64,000 nt of DNA, taken from Bettongia penicillata ogilbyi (Eukaryota > Chordata > Mammalia > Diprotodontia > Potoroidae). The stretch lies in NCBI GenBank assembly GCA_023548195.1, contig JAJHZJ010000028.1, positions 1,995,001-2,059,000 of the forward strand. The letters are read 5' to 3'. Positions 52,216 through 63,655 of the stretch are shown in pieces (the stretch's first letter is position 1; every line of letters starts with the position of its first letter). Under the pieces are notes generated by a model. It was not told the DNA's origin. It saw only the letters and a program-made list of their open reading frames with translations, and did no database searches. Position numbers and translations under genes: made by a program.

Positions 52216-53579
52216 TAAGGCAGGTCACTAAAAGGTTAACCTTTTACTACTTGTCATTTAGTAGTAATAAGCAGAGTCTAAAGTGAATGTAACAAGACTT
52301 GGGTAAGTTTTGATGGGGAAAGGAAGAAAGAGACAGGAATATGGCACACCACCAAGGATACAGGACTGGATTGGCTGCCACGATGGAAAGGCCAAGGCAA
52401 CCAAAAGTCATCCTGTAGACCCTGGATGGAGTGGGGCAGGAGGAAGGGAACATTAATATGGAAAGATTTGGGGGAGTAGGGAACATGTGTTGAGCTAGTA
52501 GCTGAGGATGCCAAAGACCATCTGGTCTTTGCTTACCCCATAATTTCTGTTCAAGTTTTTTTTTTTTAATGAGTTATATGTATGTGGGCAGTAGCTCATC
52601 ATCGGCCCCCTCTCTGTACCCTTCCCTGGGTACATAAATGCATATGTTGGCAGGATGGGCAGGTATAGATGGATTGCAATCACCGTTGAGGGAGAGATTG
52701 TCCATATTACTAAGACCACTGATCCATCAAGTATCAGCAAATACTAATACAGAGAACATTCAGCAGGTTCATCAAATCTATCTTTGAATTCACCCATAAC
52801 TCCTCACGGAGTTCTTTACTTATACTAGGTACTCAGCAACATTTTTCTGATTCAGTTCAATATGCAATTATTAAATGCCCTAGTACGGCAATTATTCCCC
52901 CTACTCCACCAAATTGTCATCAAAGGATCCCAAAGACTAACAAGGCACAATTAAGGCCAAAACAAGGTCCATTATAGTGAAGATCAGAATCAGAGAATAT
53001 CCACTATAGTTCTCACAGCTTAATTTTTTTACCCTCCTCCCCAAACAATACACACTCAGACAGTACATAGGCTTGCTATCCCCTTCCCCTTCTCCTACTC
53101 ACAGGGATACATGAATGCTGAATTCCTAATGTGTGTAACCAAAATGAATTGCTGAACTCTCTATCAAAAAGTGACTTTCTGTTTGAGTGACACTGATGTC
53201 TCCGGTCTTGTTGCTCCTATCTACTTTTCTATTTTTAGTTCCGTGACTTCTCTCTAAAATTACATCGCCTGATACAGAAAGCAGTTGCCAGGAGTTATTT
53301 AACAAGCATATCAAACAGCCTTTAAAAGGTTGCTCTCTTCCTTAGATTACGTCCTGCCCTAGGACAGGCATTGCAGAATGTCTCATTTCACTGCGCACCT
53401 GATCTTAAGGGTATTTGCTTCAAGTCATAACTTTTGTCCTATTTGATAATAAAAAACATAAGAGATCATCAAAGACAATTATGACTGCCAGCACCATCTT
53501 CTCCAAGGATAATCTTCAGTTCAATTAAGAATTTATACATCATCTTTTTCTTAGCAATATATTCAGTAAGTCATTTTGC
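52216..53579. other. Unannotated sequence (1.36 kb)
   Basis: A T-run of 12 lies at 52,557-52,568. No family recognised. Several overlapping minus frames (52,247-52,740) lack domains. Confidence 0.45.
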
Positions 53580-53708
53580 TAGCCTTGATTTCTCCTGTAT
53601 AATGGGGATGATTACACTTCCTCATCCTACTTCACAAGGGTACTTACTGTAAGTTAAAATGAGATGATAAATTGGAAATGCTATGAAAATAGAAGCACTC
53701 TAAAAATT
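53580..53708 (+). repeat. MIR 3' fragment
   Basis: 'cctgtataatggggatgatt' and 'gataaattggaaatgctatg' fit the MIR 3' half. Confidence 0.65.
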
Positions 53709-53715
53709 CCATGTT

Positions 53716-53808
53716 GATAATAGGCAGTGTGATTGATAAGGTTGACTCAGAGTCAGGAAGACCTGAGTTCAAATCCTGCTTCTCAACCATACAGGTTATA
53801 ACTCTGGG
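53716..53808 (+). repeat. SINE head fragment
   Basis: 'gactcagagtcaggaagacct' and 'gagttcaaatcctgcttctc' are the shared SINE head. Confidence 0.82.
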
Positions 53809-53854
53809 AAAAACAGAGAGGTAGGTATAGGGAGGAAGAGACAGCAAGACAGAG

Positions 53855-53972
53855 ATAGAAAGAGAGAGAGACAGAAAAAGTGCTTCCTGTATGCCAGGCA
53901 CTTTGCTAAAAGTTGAGGAGATAAAAACATAAGCAAGTAAAACAGTTCCCTCAAAAAACCTCATATTCCAAT
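53855..53972 (-). repeat. L2 3' end
   Basis: 'cctgtatgccaggcactttg' and 'aacagttccctcaaaaaacc' are antisense L2, preceded by a GA-rich tract. Confidence 0.8.
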
Positions 53973-54082
53973 AGGCAAAGGCAAAATAAAGGAGTTAGAA
54001 AGGGAGGCAATGGTGGTTAATGTGGCCAGCCAGGAAAAATAAGAAGAATTTGGAAATAGAGTCCAGGAACAGTGAGGTAAAG

Positions 54083-54150
54083 TGTGGAAACTCACCCTCT
54101 CAGTGCCCTAATCATCTCTCCAAGACTATAAGTTACAGAACAGCAAAAAT
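54083..54150 (+). repeat. CORE-SINE 3' fragment
   Basis: 'cctctcagtgccctaatcat' and 'ctccaagactataagttaca' match the 3' body of the copies at 4378 and 15105. Confidence 0.65.
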
Positions 54151-54239
54151 TCTGCATGAACTCATGAGTCTAGATTTTTTAAAACCTAAAAAGGTGTATC
54201 CCAAAATTCTTAGTGCTTAAAACTTCATTAAGACTTTTG

Positions 54240-54375
54240 GGATACCCTGTAAAAATATATCTATATAATATTATCAAACTATATTAATATATGATTTATT
54301 ATATTGATATATTGCATGTGATAATATATTAATATATGGCATGTGTTAATGTTATATACTAATATATTATTATAC
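54240..54375. repeat. AT-rich low-complexity tract
   Basis: Repeated 'atattaatata' words with 'gcatgtg(a/t)taat' twice. Confidence 0.85.
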
Positions 54376-54744
54376 TAAGCTCCTGACTACAGATTATATA
54401 TGTTGTGTGTAACATGTATGAGTTGAGAATCAATCCAACCGGAGGTAAGATGAACCTCACTAGGTGTGTAGTCTAGTTCAAAAAAGAGAAAAATGTGAAT
54501 TTTGCCCTCAGGGAGTTTATAATGTCATAATATAGAATGTATACTATGTCACATCATATGTATTTATCATGTTGACTCTGTCCACTACAAATTCTTACTC
54601 AATATATTATATATATTATATGTGTTAAACACACATATTAAACTTCTTATCTAATTTCCATTGAACCCTTACCACAAGACAATCCTTTTATTCCATTGGT
54701 AATTGATGTTCTATCACACTTGCCACAGCCGCTGCAGCTGAGAT
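54376..54744. other. Unannotated AT-rich sequence
   Basis: No recognised feature. Confidence 0.4.
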
Positions 54745-54797
54745 TATAAAGCAGCGCCTATCACACAATAAGTGCTTACTAAATGTTTGTTGATAGA
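54745..54797 (+). repeat. L2 terminus
   Basis: 'cacaataagtgcttactaaat' and 'gtttgttgatagactg' are the L2 end, directly followed by a second L2. Confidence 0.75.
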
Positions 54798-55335
54798 CTG
54801 ATTTTTTGATATGTCACTATTCTGCTCAATAAATTTCAATGGTTCTTTATTATCTCTGACTCTAAGATCAAATACAAATTCCCTCTGTATTGAAAGCCTT
54901 TCACAACCTGGCTCCGTCTTACATTTCCATCTATATTATATATTACTCCCCCTTCACACATCCAGGAATGTAGCCTTCTTATAGGTTCTTATACATGACA
55001 TTCCATCCCTTTGTGCATTTGCCTGGGTCCCTCCCATCCCTGGAATGGACTCCTTTCTCATCACCACCTGGTAAAAGTTCTAGATGTTTTTCAAAGCTCA
55101 GTTCAAGAGCCTCCTCCTACATGAGATCTTTCCTGATCTCTATAGATGTTAGTGTGTCCCTCCAAAATTACCTTGTTTTTATTTTGTATATGTTTGATAT
55201 ATAATTTATGCAGTTGTTGTTTTCCCTCAAGAGATTATAAGATCCTCAAAAGCAAGGACTTTCATTTTTGTTTTTGTGTTTATTTCCAGTACTTGGCAAA
55301 TAATAGGTGCTTAATAAATGCGTGTTATTTAATTC
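54798..55335 (+). repeat. L2 3' UTR, to its terminus
   Basis: 'aaatttcaatggttctttat', 'tttcacaacctggctccgtc', 'gtgcatttgcctgggtccct', 'agctcagttcaagagcctcc', 'gagatctttcctgatctct' and 'gtgcttaataaatgcgtgtt' run in order. Confidence 0.92.
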
Positions 55336-55440
55336 CTTTGAGGGAAGTAAGGCAAGTATTATCCCATTTAATAAAAGAAATTGAGACTCATAAATGTTAA
55401 GTGGCTCTCCTAAGGTCATATGGTGAGACAACACTATTTA
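55336..55440 (-). repeat. MIR fragment
   Basis: 'attatcccatttaataaaag' and 'tcctaaggtcatatggtgag' are reversed MIR. Confidence 0.75.
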
Positions 55441-55905
55441 CTTTAAACAAGATCTTAACACCATACTATAAACCAGACTATACCACATCTAAGGAACTAA
55501 AACATCACACTGAGTTCTTCCATTTCTGTGTTGTTTTGTTTTGTTTTCCAGTTGAAGGAACTAGGAGAGGGTAAGACTCAAGATCCAGTTACTTATTTAG
55601 GGATATAATAGATGGGGAAAAAAGGCAAAGAACTCACCAGCATATCTAAATGGCCGAACCACCACATTTATGAAAAATCGGCAAGTGTCCTTTCAGCATT
55701 CCAAAAAGACAGAAAGTCTGTTTATGGGATGGATATCTTATTAGAATGAGGAATAGATATGGAGAGGCTAGGAAAGAAAGAAAGAGTTTCTCTACAGAGA
55801 AGGGAATAGGGATTTCATTAATTAAAAGGAACTAGCTCCCTGAGAAGAAAGTTCCTTCTACTAATGCAGGTCAACACCTTCTAATCTTAAAGAGTTGTCT
55901 GCAGC
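55441..55905. other. Unannotated sequence
   Basis: A TGTTT run lies at about 55,532-55,550. Otherwise nothing recognised. Confidence 0.4.
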
Positions 55906-56083
55906 AGAGGTGTCAAATTCATAAAATTCCTGAATGAGACTGGAACTAGATTAAACTGCAACTGGGAGATATTTAACAAAAATACATTAAAATATAACAC
56001 AATATAATGTTAATTTGTGGCTTTCTAAATCAATACTCAGCCCAGAAGTGTCTACTTCTGTTTGAGATTGACACCATTGGTCT
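55906..56083 (-). mobile_element. MER5-like non-autonomous hAT element
   Basis: Reverse copy of the family at 8490: 'cagaggtgtcaaattcataa' at the left, 'tttgagattgacaccattgg' at the right, with 'aatataacacaatataatgt' inside. It splits a reversed MIR/SINE. Confidence 0.65.
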
Positions 56084-56200
56084 ACTACACCAGGAGATTA
56101 AAGGGCAAATAGCCACTAAGTGTCAGGGGAAGTCCTGGAACCAGGAGGACCAGGAAAACCTACTTTCCATCCACTATGCCATAGCTGCTTCTCACAAAGG
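56084..56200 (-). repeat. MIR/CORE-SINE fragment
   Basis: 'agccactaagtgtcagggga', 'ctttccatccactatgccat' and 'agctgcttctc' are a reversed SINE. Confidence 0.7.
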
Positions 56201-56509
56201 ACAATGAAAGGGAAATTCCTAACCCAAAGGCAAATATGACAGAAAATCATACCTTGATATTGAAAAAGGAGAATCTTTTCCATAGAAGAGTTAATGGACC
56301 AGTTAGAGTAATTCAAGCACAGTTAATCATCAGGAGTGGGAAGTATTGATCGAAGTGGGGTGACAGAAATAAAATATGGAGCCAGGCTGCTGAGCAAACA
56401 ATATTGGAAGGAAGATTTTTTAAAAGTGGCTCAAGGATTATAGCTGCTGAGCTGAAGTTGGAGTCTCTCTCACCGTATCTCTCCCTTCCTTTCCTGATCA
56501 CTCAAGGAA
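56201..56509. other. Unannotated sequence
   Basis: No recognised feature. Confidence 0.4.
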
Positions 56510-56704
56510 ATTGACACTGTCTATCCTAGAGACCTCAAACACCCTTCTGGCTTCAATTATCACATCTATACTTTTATCTTCACACCTAACCCACTAGTTT
56601 ACTTCCAACTGACTACAGGGCATTTCTATTTGGATACCCTGCTGGCAAATCCAATTCAACCTGTTGGAAACCAAACTCTTCATCTTCATCCCACAAATGA
56701 GCTC
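56510..56704 (+). repeat. L2 3' UTR fragment
   Basis: 'ttctatttggataccctgct', 'aatccaattcaacctgttgg' and 'ccaaactcttcatcttcatc' match the upper L2 3' UTR. Confidence 0.65.
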
Positions 56705-56825
56705 CTTCTTTACTTTACAGATGTGGCTGAGTGATTTGTCCTGTCAAACTGTGGCAGAGCCAGAATTACAACTAAGGTATCTAAACTTCCAGTCCCGGTG
56801 TTTCATCTACTATAACATATACTCT
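56705..56825 (-). repeat. MIR
   Basis: 'tttacagatgtggctgagtg', 'gcagagccagaattacaact' and 'ttcatctactataacatata' are reversed MIR. Confidence 0.82.
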
Positions 56826-56847
56826 CCTATTACCCTTATTACCATGA

Positions 56848-57075
56848 TAGATATGTACCTATGTATGTGTATATGAATACATATATATATGCATTGGTTT
56901 TTAGATAAATTTGTATACATATGTATATCTTGATTCATAATCTCAGTGCTCCTCCTACTACACCATATGATCTCCTATTACCCTTATCACTATATAGGTA
57001 TATATACATACACTTGTTTACATACACACATGCACATATACACACAAATTATATAGACACATATGTACATGTATA
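56848..57075. repeat. TA/TG/CA microsatellite complex
   Basis: Mixed TATG, TACA and CACA repeats. 'actctcctattacccttat(t/c)ac' flanks it twice (56,820 and 56,970), so the segment is partly duplicated. Confidence 0.8.
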
Positions 57076-57087
57076 TTTTGCCTCTAA

Positions 57088-57325
57088 TAGTGCCAGCTAA
57101 CATTTGCATAGCACTTTAAAATTTGCGAACTGCTTTATAAATATTATCTCATTTTATCCTCACAATCCTAGGGAGAAAGTACTGTTATTATATCCATTTT
57201 ACAGATGAGGAAACAGAGACAGACAGAGGTTAAGTGACTTGCCAGAATCACACAGCTACTAAGTATCTGAGGTCAAATTTGAACTCAAGTCTTCTTGGCT
57301 GCAGGTCCAACAATCCATCACTTTT
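57088..57325 (-). repeat. MIR, full length
   Basis: 'taacatttgcatagcacttt', 'cattttacagatgaggaaac', 'gttaagtgacttgccagaat' and 'gaactcaagtcttcttggct'. Confidence 0.94.
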
Positions 57326-57500
57326 AAAAACACAACTTTCATCATGCTAATACTCTGCTCAACCATCCTCAAGGGCTACTACTACCCTGAAAATCATTTA
57401 TGTGTAGGCAGTGTAGACCTCAGTAAAGTATGATCTGAAACACTTCCCTGTGCCCAAGTTTATTCCCCATTCAGGTTCCAAAGCATCTGAAACTATTATT
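57326..57500 (+). repeat. L2 fragment, weak
   Basis: 'atcatgctaatactctgctc' resembles the L2 3' UTR. The remainder is degraded. Confidence 0.45.
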
Positions 57501-58028
57501 AAAAATTCATGACCTTCTCCAGCTCTCCCCTTTTCAAAAAAGGAATAATTCTAGGCGATTTAACACATCAAGTCACTAATACCTAAGTGAGAATTAATTT
57601 ATCAAATGGCTTCCCTCCCTAACAGAAGGGATTCAAAGCAGTTTGAAATCACTGGAGCAGGGTGGAGGACCAAAAAGTATATATAACTTTTAAAAGAAAC
57701 GCAAGCTATATGGAATAGAGATTTGCTGTTTCATATAGAATCTACTTTTTCTGTTCTACTTTGTATGTAGAAAATGCTTATTTTTTATGTCTGTTATTAC
57801 ATTCAGAATAAAAATTTTAAAAACCAAGGTGGATAGGAAGGGGTTATGAGTAATACCAAAAAGGTGTCTAGCCTAATCTGGATTCTTCATGTACATCCTT
57901 CAGTACTCCTATCACATTCTGTCTTTTTTTTTTTAAACAAACTGTGATTTATAGTATAGGGAGCTTGCTATGAGGAAATACTAATACAGATTTTCACTTT
58001 CTTTGTATCTTAAGGTGTTATTTGGGGC
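57501..58028. other. Unannotated sequence
   Basis: No recognised feature. A short T-run lies at 57,926-57,935. Confidence 0.4.
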
Positions 58029-58155
58029 ACTGAGGTGTTAATAAACTTAACCAGATTCACACAGCCAAAGTGTAACTTTGCCCAAGACAATATTTGAGCC
58101 TAAGTCTTGCTAACATGGAAGCGAGCTCTTTATTCACTAAGCAATGCTGCCCCTA
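58029..58155 (-). repeat. MIR fragment
   Basis: 'ccagattcacacagccaaag', 'tgagcctaagtcttgctaac' and 'attcactaagcaatgctgcc' are reversed MIR. Confidence 0.72.
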
Positions 58156-58600
58156 GCCAGTTGTCCTTACTTCTCATTAAATATCACTCACCTTCCACCT
58201 TAGCTGTGATAATCTTTGCTGTTCTAAGAGGATATGCTTATTCTTGCCTTCTCAAACATATTCTTTCTCCTACCTAAAATATCCATTTCTACATATCCAA
58301 GGCTAATTTTAATTTCCACTTTTTCTATGAACTATTCCCCAAACGAGCCATTCCCTACTCATCTTTTGGAGTACTCCACTTTTGAACTGCCAGTGAATGC
58401 ATTTATCGTATGTACTCTACACTTAGCTGTATTGATTGTCTTGTTCTGACTGCTTAATGTGCTTAAGTCAAAGCTTCCCAAGATCATTAGCTCCTAGAGG
58501 GCAGGAATCTTGTTGCAAACTGCCTTTGAAATTCGCATATCTGCTCAGCTAGTGTTAGAAGCTTAGTTGGCATTCAATAAATACAATACTCAGATGAGTC
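58156..58600 (+). repeat. L2 3' end
   Basis: 'tagctcctagagggcaggaa' and 'gcattcaataaatacaatac' form the L2 terminus. The upstream part is pyrimidine-rich L2 UTR. Confidence 0.8.
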
Positions 58601-58649
58601 AATCTATGATCTCACCTTTTTAGATAAGCCCTCTGCAGACCCACATACA

Positions 58650-58785
58650 TCCTTTTTCTTTCATTCATTCGACAAGCATTTAGTGAAAATGTTCCATATG
58701 ACAGGCACCATCGTAGGCACCAAGGATAAAAAGACAGACATGAAAAAGCCCATACCCTTGGGGAGCTTATGTTCTGTTGTGATTT
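58650..58785 (-). repeat. L2 3' end
   Basis: 'cattcattcgacaagcattt', 'ggcaccatcgtaggcaccaa' and 'cttggggagcttatgttctg' are antisense L2. Confidence 0.88.
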
Positions 58786-59290
58786 GTATCCATGTATTTT
58801 TTTTCACATCATCAATAGAAGTTTCATTTTAGGTACTAGAAGTCTTTTAACATTTCAGAGGTACCAATGTCAAATTTAGGCTGTCCTTTTGTTATCTCTC
58901 ATTCATACTACATGCCCTGCCTCCCTCCTTTCTAATCATTTGCATCATTGGCATTGTCTTTTATTCCACTTCTTAAGAGCAAGTCATCATTGGTAACATT
59001 CTATAGTCTTCTTATATCTACTATGTATGTATCCATTGCCTTTTGGGTGGCTCATAATTTTGATTCTTCTGAGACTGTGGTATTCCATGACTTGTAGCCA
59101 TCTCCCTAGGTGATTACCAATGTTAAAGAGATAGGCTTTCGTAGCTGTGAGCAGTTTGAGATCATAACCTGGAATACAGTTGGCACTTAATAAAATGTTG
59201 ATTAACTATAATTGATTAAAAGCACTGTGCAATTTCTCAAGGGCAGCCCAGATGTATCACTATTCAATAGAGCTGCCTGTCTAACACAAC
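58786..59290. other. Mostly unannotated; L2 tail trace
   Basis: 'gaatacagttggcacttaat' (59,171) is a short L2-terminus trace. The rest is unrecognised. Confidence 0.4.
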
Positions 59291-59400
59291 ACCTATGAGC
59301 AAAGGAAAAGGAGTGTGTCCTTGCGGATAGAGTTTTAGATTCAGGAAGACGAGTTCAAATTCTGCCTCTAGCATGGTCAGTTCCCTTCACAATTTTCTAA
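59291..59400 (+). repeat. SINE head fragment
   Basis: 'tccttgcggatagagtttta' and 'attcaggaagacgagttcaa' resemble the Mar-1/CORE-SINE head. Confidence 0.65.
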
Positions 59401-59463
59401 TCTTGCAAACAAGTCACTGAGCTATATGGGGATGGGAATCCTAAAAAGAGTTCTCTATAATGA

Positions 59464-59740
59464 AAGGGCAGCTAGGTGGTGCAGTTGATAGAGTGCTGAA
59501 CCTCCAATCAGGAAGACATCTTCCTGAGTTCCAATCTGGTCTTAGACACTTACTAGCTGTGTGACCCTGGAAAAATCATTTAATCTAGTTTGGCTCAGTT
59601 TCATCATCTGTGAAATGAGCTGAAAAAGAAAGTGGCAAACCACTCCATTATCTTTGCCCAAAAAAAACCCTAAATGGGGTCACAAATAGTGGGAAACTAC
59701 TAAATGGCAGTGAAATAACAGGTCAGGGCAAAAAAAAAAA
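59464..59740 (+). repeat. Mar-1 CORE-SINE, full length
   Basis: 'gggcagctaggtggtgcagt' starts an intact head. 'agctgtgtgaccctggaaaa', 'gtggcaaaccactccattat' and 'ctaaatggggtcacaaatag' follow. Ends near an A-run at 59,730. Confidence 0.93.
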
Positions 59741-60947
59741 AGAATTTTAAAGATGTAGCTATAGATAGTTACTTATGTACGCAAATATAATTATATAAAA
59801 GTAGCAGATATGCTCATACATATTACACATAATACACATACACACAGTATATCATAACACATACGTATCTATCTTGACTAACTCAATGAACTGCCATAAA
59901 GCTGCATGCATGCTCTGGCAAAATATATGTTTCTTTCCCATTATTTTTCCAGTGTAAATGGTTAATCCAATATCCTTTGCATTATACCCTATAGTAGACT
60001 TTATAGTGGTCTGTGTTTTAATGCCACTAGCACAATCATCTTCAAATGGGAATCTTCATAATTGACAGGAAATTTTTTTGTTTGGACTTTATGCAGGACA
60101 AGACTTCCTCCATGAACGTGGTAGATGAGCCTATCTTCTTATTTTATGCCTTGTTTGAGATTATTACCCACTAGATTGCTGAACAGAGTTATCACCATAG
60201 TCTCCTCTATCAGAATCTTGTATAACTCCAGTTCCATGAACAGTTAATCCCAGCCCTGCAGGAATATATGTTATGCAGTGATGACTTAGTAGGAATCTTG
60301 CTGAGAGCACAGTGAAAATCCAGGCAAACAGCATGGTCTCTACCAGCTTAATATGCTATTGAAAGAATACTCAAGAACTTGAGGAGCTTCATATGTGAGA
60401 TCCAGGCTAGAAAAAAAAATCACATAAATTTGACTTTTCTTTTTTGTTCCTTTGACCATGATTAGGTTTTCAGGTGCATTTCCTAGAAAAAAAAAAAGAC
60501 AAATCTCACTGAATTAGGATTTCTATTAAAATCATTAGTTCATTTCTAGAGGGCAAAGTTCAAGACCTAAAGATCCTCCTGTCATAATTCAACAAACCAA
60601 TTAAAAATAACTCAGTTCAATCCAATTCAACTAATTTCACATTTATTTCTATGTAATTTACACATGATGACATTTATATAAACTTATAATAGAGATACAT
60701 ATTAATTGAATTGAAATAGACTAACTTGAATTGTTCTGACAATACAGTATGAAATTCTCTAATGAAATGAAAAATTAACTGCACAAAAGGAAATTAAGAA
60801 AGGTGTAAAGTAATTGGAAAAGTATGAAAAAGAAATCTGTACTTTTGGATGGGTAATACTTTCTATCTGGGATTGCCATAATACAATTAGCCACAGAAAA
60901 GGTTATACGACTCCTAAGCATGTGACTGAATAGGCTTACACAATTTC
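59741..60947. other. Unannotated sequence (1.2 kb)
   Basis: TA/CA patches lie at 59,800-59,870. No repeat family or gene recognised. Confidence 0.45.
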
Positions 60948-61012
60948 ATTCAACAAATATTTATTGCATGTATATGCTTTGCAATGCCCTGAGGAATTCT
61001 ATAAGATATAGC
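60948..61012 (-). repeat. L2 3' fragment
   Basis: 'tcattcaacaaatatttatt' and 'atgccctgaggaattctata' are antisense L2. Confidence 0.65.
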
Positions 61013-61597
61013 TCAACTAATTGGGTGACTGGGTAGAAAAATGGCACATGGATTTAGCATCATTGATAAACGCGCTGTGAAAAATATCTAATCTCTCATA
61101 AAGGCTCATCAATTGCTTAGTTGCTGAATGCTGGATGCTGAATAGTATGGAAAAATACTTGGGACTCATTTTTCATAGCTCAATGAAGACATCTGGCCAA
61201 TGTGCATCATATGTTAAATAAGTGGGAACTCAGATATATTAAAAATTAATAGAAAATGATATGAATAATGAAACTGCAGTGGTGTATAAAATGATCACAC
61301 ATCTCCAGGTTAGGAATGCATCAAAGACATAGTATTGCTATGTGACCTTATAGTCCTTAAATTGGTGACCTGAATGTGTCAAAGACAATTCCTAGAAAAA
61401 CGGTAACAAGGCACAAAGTAAAGAAATGAGATAGTGTCTAAGGATACCAAGTTGTACTTGCTATTTCTTTATAAAAGGAGATACCTGGACTATATCTTTC
61501 TGGAAACCTTTAGAGAGAGCACCACACAGTCCTAGGAGAATTCTAAACCTAAACTATAGTGACCTTAGCTGAACAATGAATCAGTTTCCCTAGAGCC
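61013..61597. other. Unannotated sequence
   Basis: No recognised feature. Confidence 0.4.
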
Positions 61598-61830
61598 ATT
61601 AATCAATCAATCAATCAGTATGTATTAAGTACTTACTATGTGCCAGGCACTGTATTAAAAGAGGCAAAGGACTGCCCCTGTCCTCAAGGAGCTTACAATT
61701 TAGTGGGGGAGACAACATACAAATAAACATATACAAAACAAGCTATATACAGGATAAATAGGAAATCATAGAGAGAAGGCACTAGAATTAAGAGAAATTA
61801 GGGAAAACTAATAAAAGATGGAACCTAAAG
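61598..61830 (-). repeat. L2 3' end
   Basis: 'aatcaatcaatcaatcagta', 'tactatgtgccaggcactgt', 'tcaaggagcttacaatttag' and 'aaggcactagaattaagaga' are antisense L2. Confidence 0.93.
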
Positions 61831-62341
61831 ACTTTGTGAGCCAGAATGGTCCGTCTTTCAACAAGTATAGAGGGCATTCATACATATTCGCACTTGCCTT
61901 GCCTTGCATATGTAATTTCCAGAGAAAAATATCACACAACCACACTTAGATGGGCTCATTCCCCAAAAGGTTTTCTATTTTCTATTTATTTCCTCTGCTG
62001 TTTTCACAGCAAATATCTTCCTCATCACATCTGAACCCAACCCAATCCCTATTCCTAGAATGCATTTTTAGTCCATTCATGCTCTGAATATATATATAGG
62101 TCCAAGAAAAGGAAATGAGTTCCTAGCATTTCCTAGCAAATTAAAGACAGGTAGGGACCAGCAACACAGGTGATAATGCATGAATTTACAAAGCCTGCCT
62201 TACTTGATATTTCTTTGATGCAGCTCATTTCTGCCTAAAAGGAATTTCATGGTAATGAAATCTCCTCTAAGATCGTGCTTTCTTAACAAGAGATATGTTG
62301 GGACTGTTTATTCTCTGCAGCATTGCTATGTGTGGCATGAC
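61831..62341. other. Unannotated sequence
   Basis: No recognised repeat. Confidence 0.4.
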
Positions 62342-62375
62342 CGTGTGTGTGTGTGTGTGTGTGTATGTGTTGTGT
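62342..62375 (+). repeat. (TG)n microsatellite
   Basis: About 11 TG units, then TATGTG and TGTTG variants. Confidence 0.93.
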
Positions 62376-63655
62376 TGTGCTGGTGTCAGTGTGAGATCTT
62401 CACTATATTTTGAAGGCTGATTTCAAAGAATAAAACAGATAGGCATGTAATTGGCTGGAACACTAAATTCTTCTCTAATACTCTTAGCTCACAAAATTCT
62501 AATGCTTGCTTTTCATTATGAGGATTTGGAGTTTATACTTTATTTAGTGCTAATGTCTCACTGCACATTTTCTCTCCTGTAATGCTAGTGCAAAGTCAAA
62601 GACCCTGATTTACAAACTGAGAGGTTTCTGAAGTACTATTTTTAGAACAATGCTGTACCAGATTTACACGAGGGGTGGGGGAGGGGAGGGGGAACTACTC
62701 CACAGTCACTTTTGAGCAAAGTAGCATTCACTGCATAATAATGAGGTACTAATTGCTCTTTGTCATCACTTTTTATGCAAATTGCTGAGAGCATTTGCCC
62801 AATACGCATTTTACATTTTAACAAAGAAAGTGGAATCTTGACAAACAAGATTGCTATTCAGAGGCAAAAATAAAAATATCAGCTATGAACTACAACTGGT
62901 AAGGTATGTGACGAAGGATGTCAATATTTTCCTATTATGTCAATTTTCCATTATTACATCCATTTGACCAATGAGTTTTCTTTGACTTTAAAGTAATGGC
63001 TTATATGTCAAGGAAAAAATAAATTTGTGCGTGAAATGAGCCTATTTTGTACATCTTGCAATTTATAAAAGAAGTTTGATGTGAAAATCATCTTTCCAGC
63101 AGAATTTGAATAGACTAGGTCAAAATGCAAGCTATCAAAATGAATCAAGTTATGTCAAAGTACTTATCCCAGGTATATGTCTTACTATATGAGAGAGCAC
63201 TTTGGTACTTCAAGCAGATTTCCACTTTTAAAGGATAAGCAAGGGCCTCGTTAGAGAACAGAAAATGAATCAAGTATCATAAGTAAGTGCATTTTGGAGA
63301 CAACTGGGGTATTCAAACACTGGCCTCCACACTAATACTGGACCCCTCCTCCATGCCATTGATACCAGTTCATTGAGTAACAGAGGTAATTTTTTGTACA
63401 GCGTGCTGTCAACTTCTGTGTCCTTTCCCTATTCTTGCCTTTTAGTGCATTCTTCTGACCTGACTTGTGATATTTTCATTTCCTGTAACCTGAAGGAGTG
63501 GCTTCTGTTCACTAACAGACATCATTTTTCTCTTCTGACCGTTTCCCCCTTTTATCCATCACTTTGTATTGTATTATCTTTATCCTTGCTTCCTATGCCA
63601 AGTATCATCAAAATTCCCCTAATCTATTACTGAGGAATAAAACGGCATCTTTAAG
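62376..63655. other. Repeat-poor block (1.3 kb), possible conserved non-coding DNA
   Basis: No transposon signature. Contains octamer-like 'tttatgcaaattgctgag' (62,771), 'cattatgaggatttggagtt' (62,514) and a G-quadruplex motif (62,672-62,692). A regulatory role is inference. Confidence 0.42.
62672..62692 (+). other. G-quadruplex motif
   Basis: Four G-runs of 4-5 separated by single bases (GGGG T GGGGG A GGGG A GGGGG). Confidence 0.85.
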
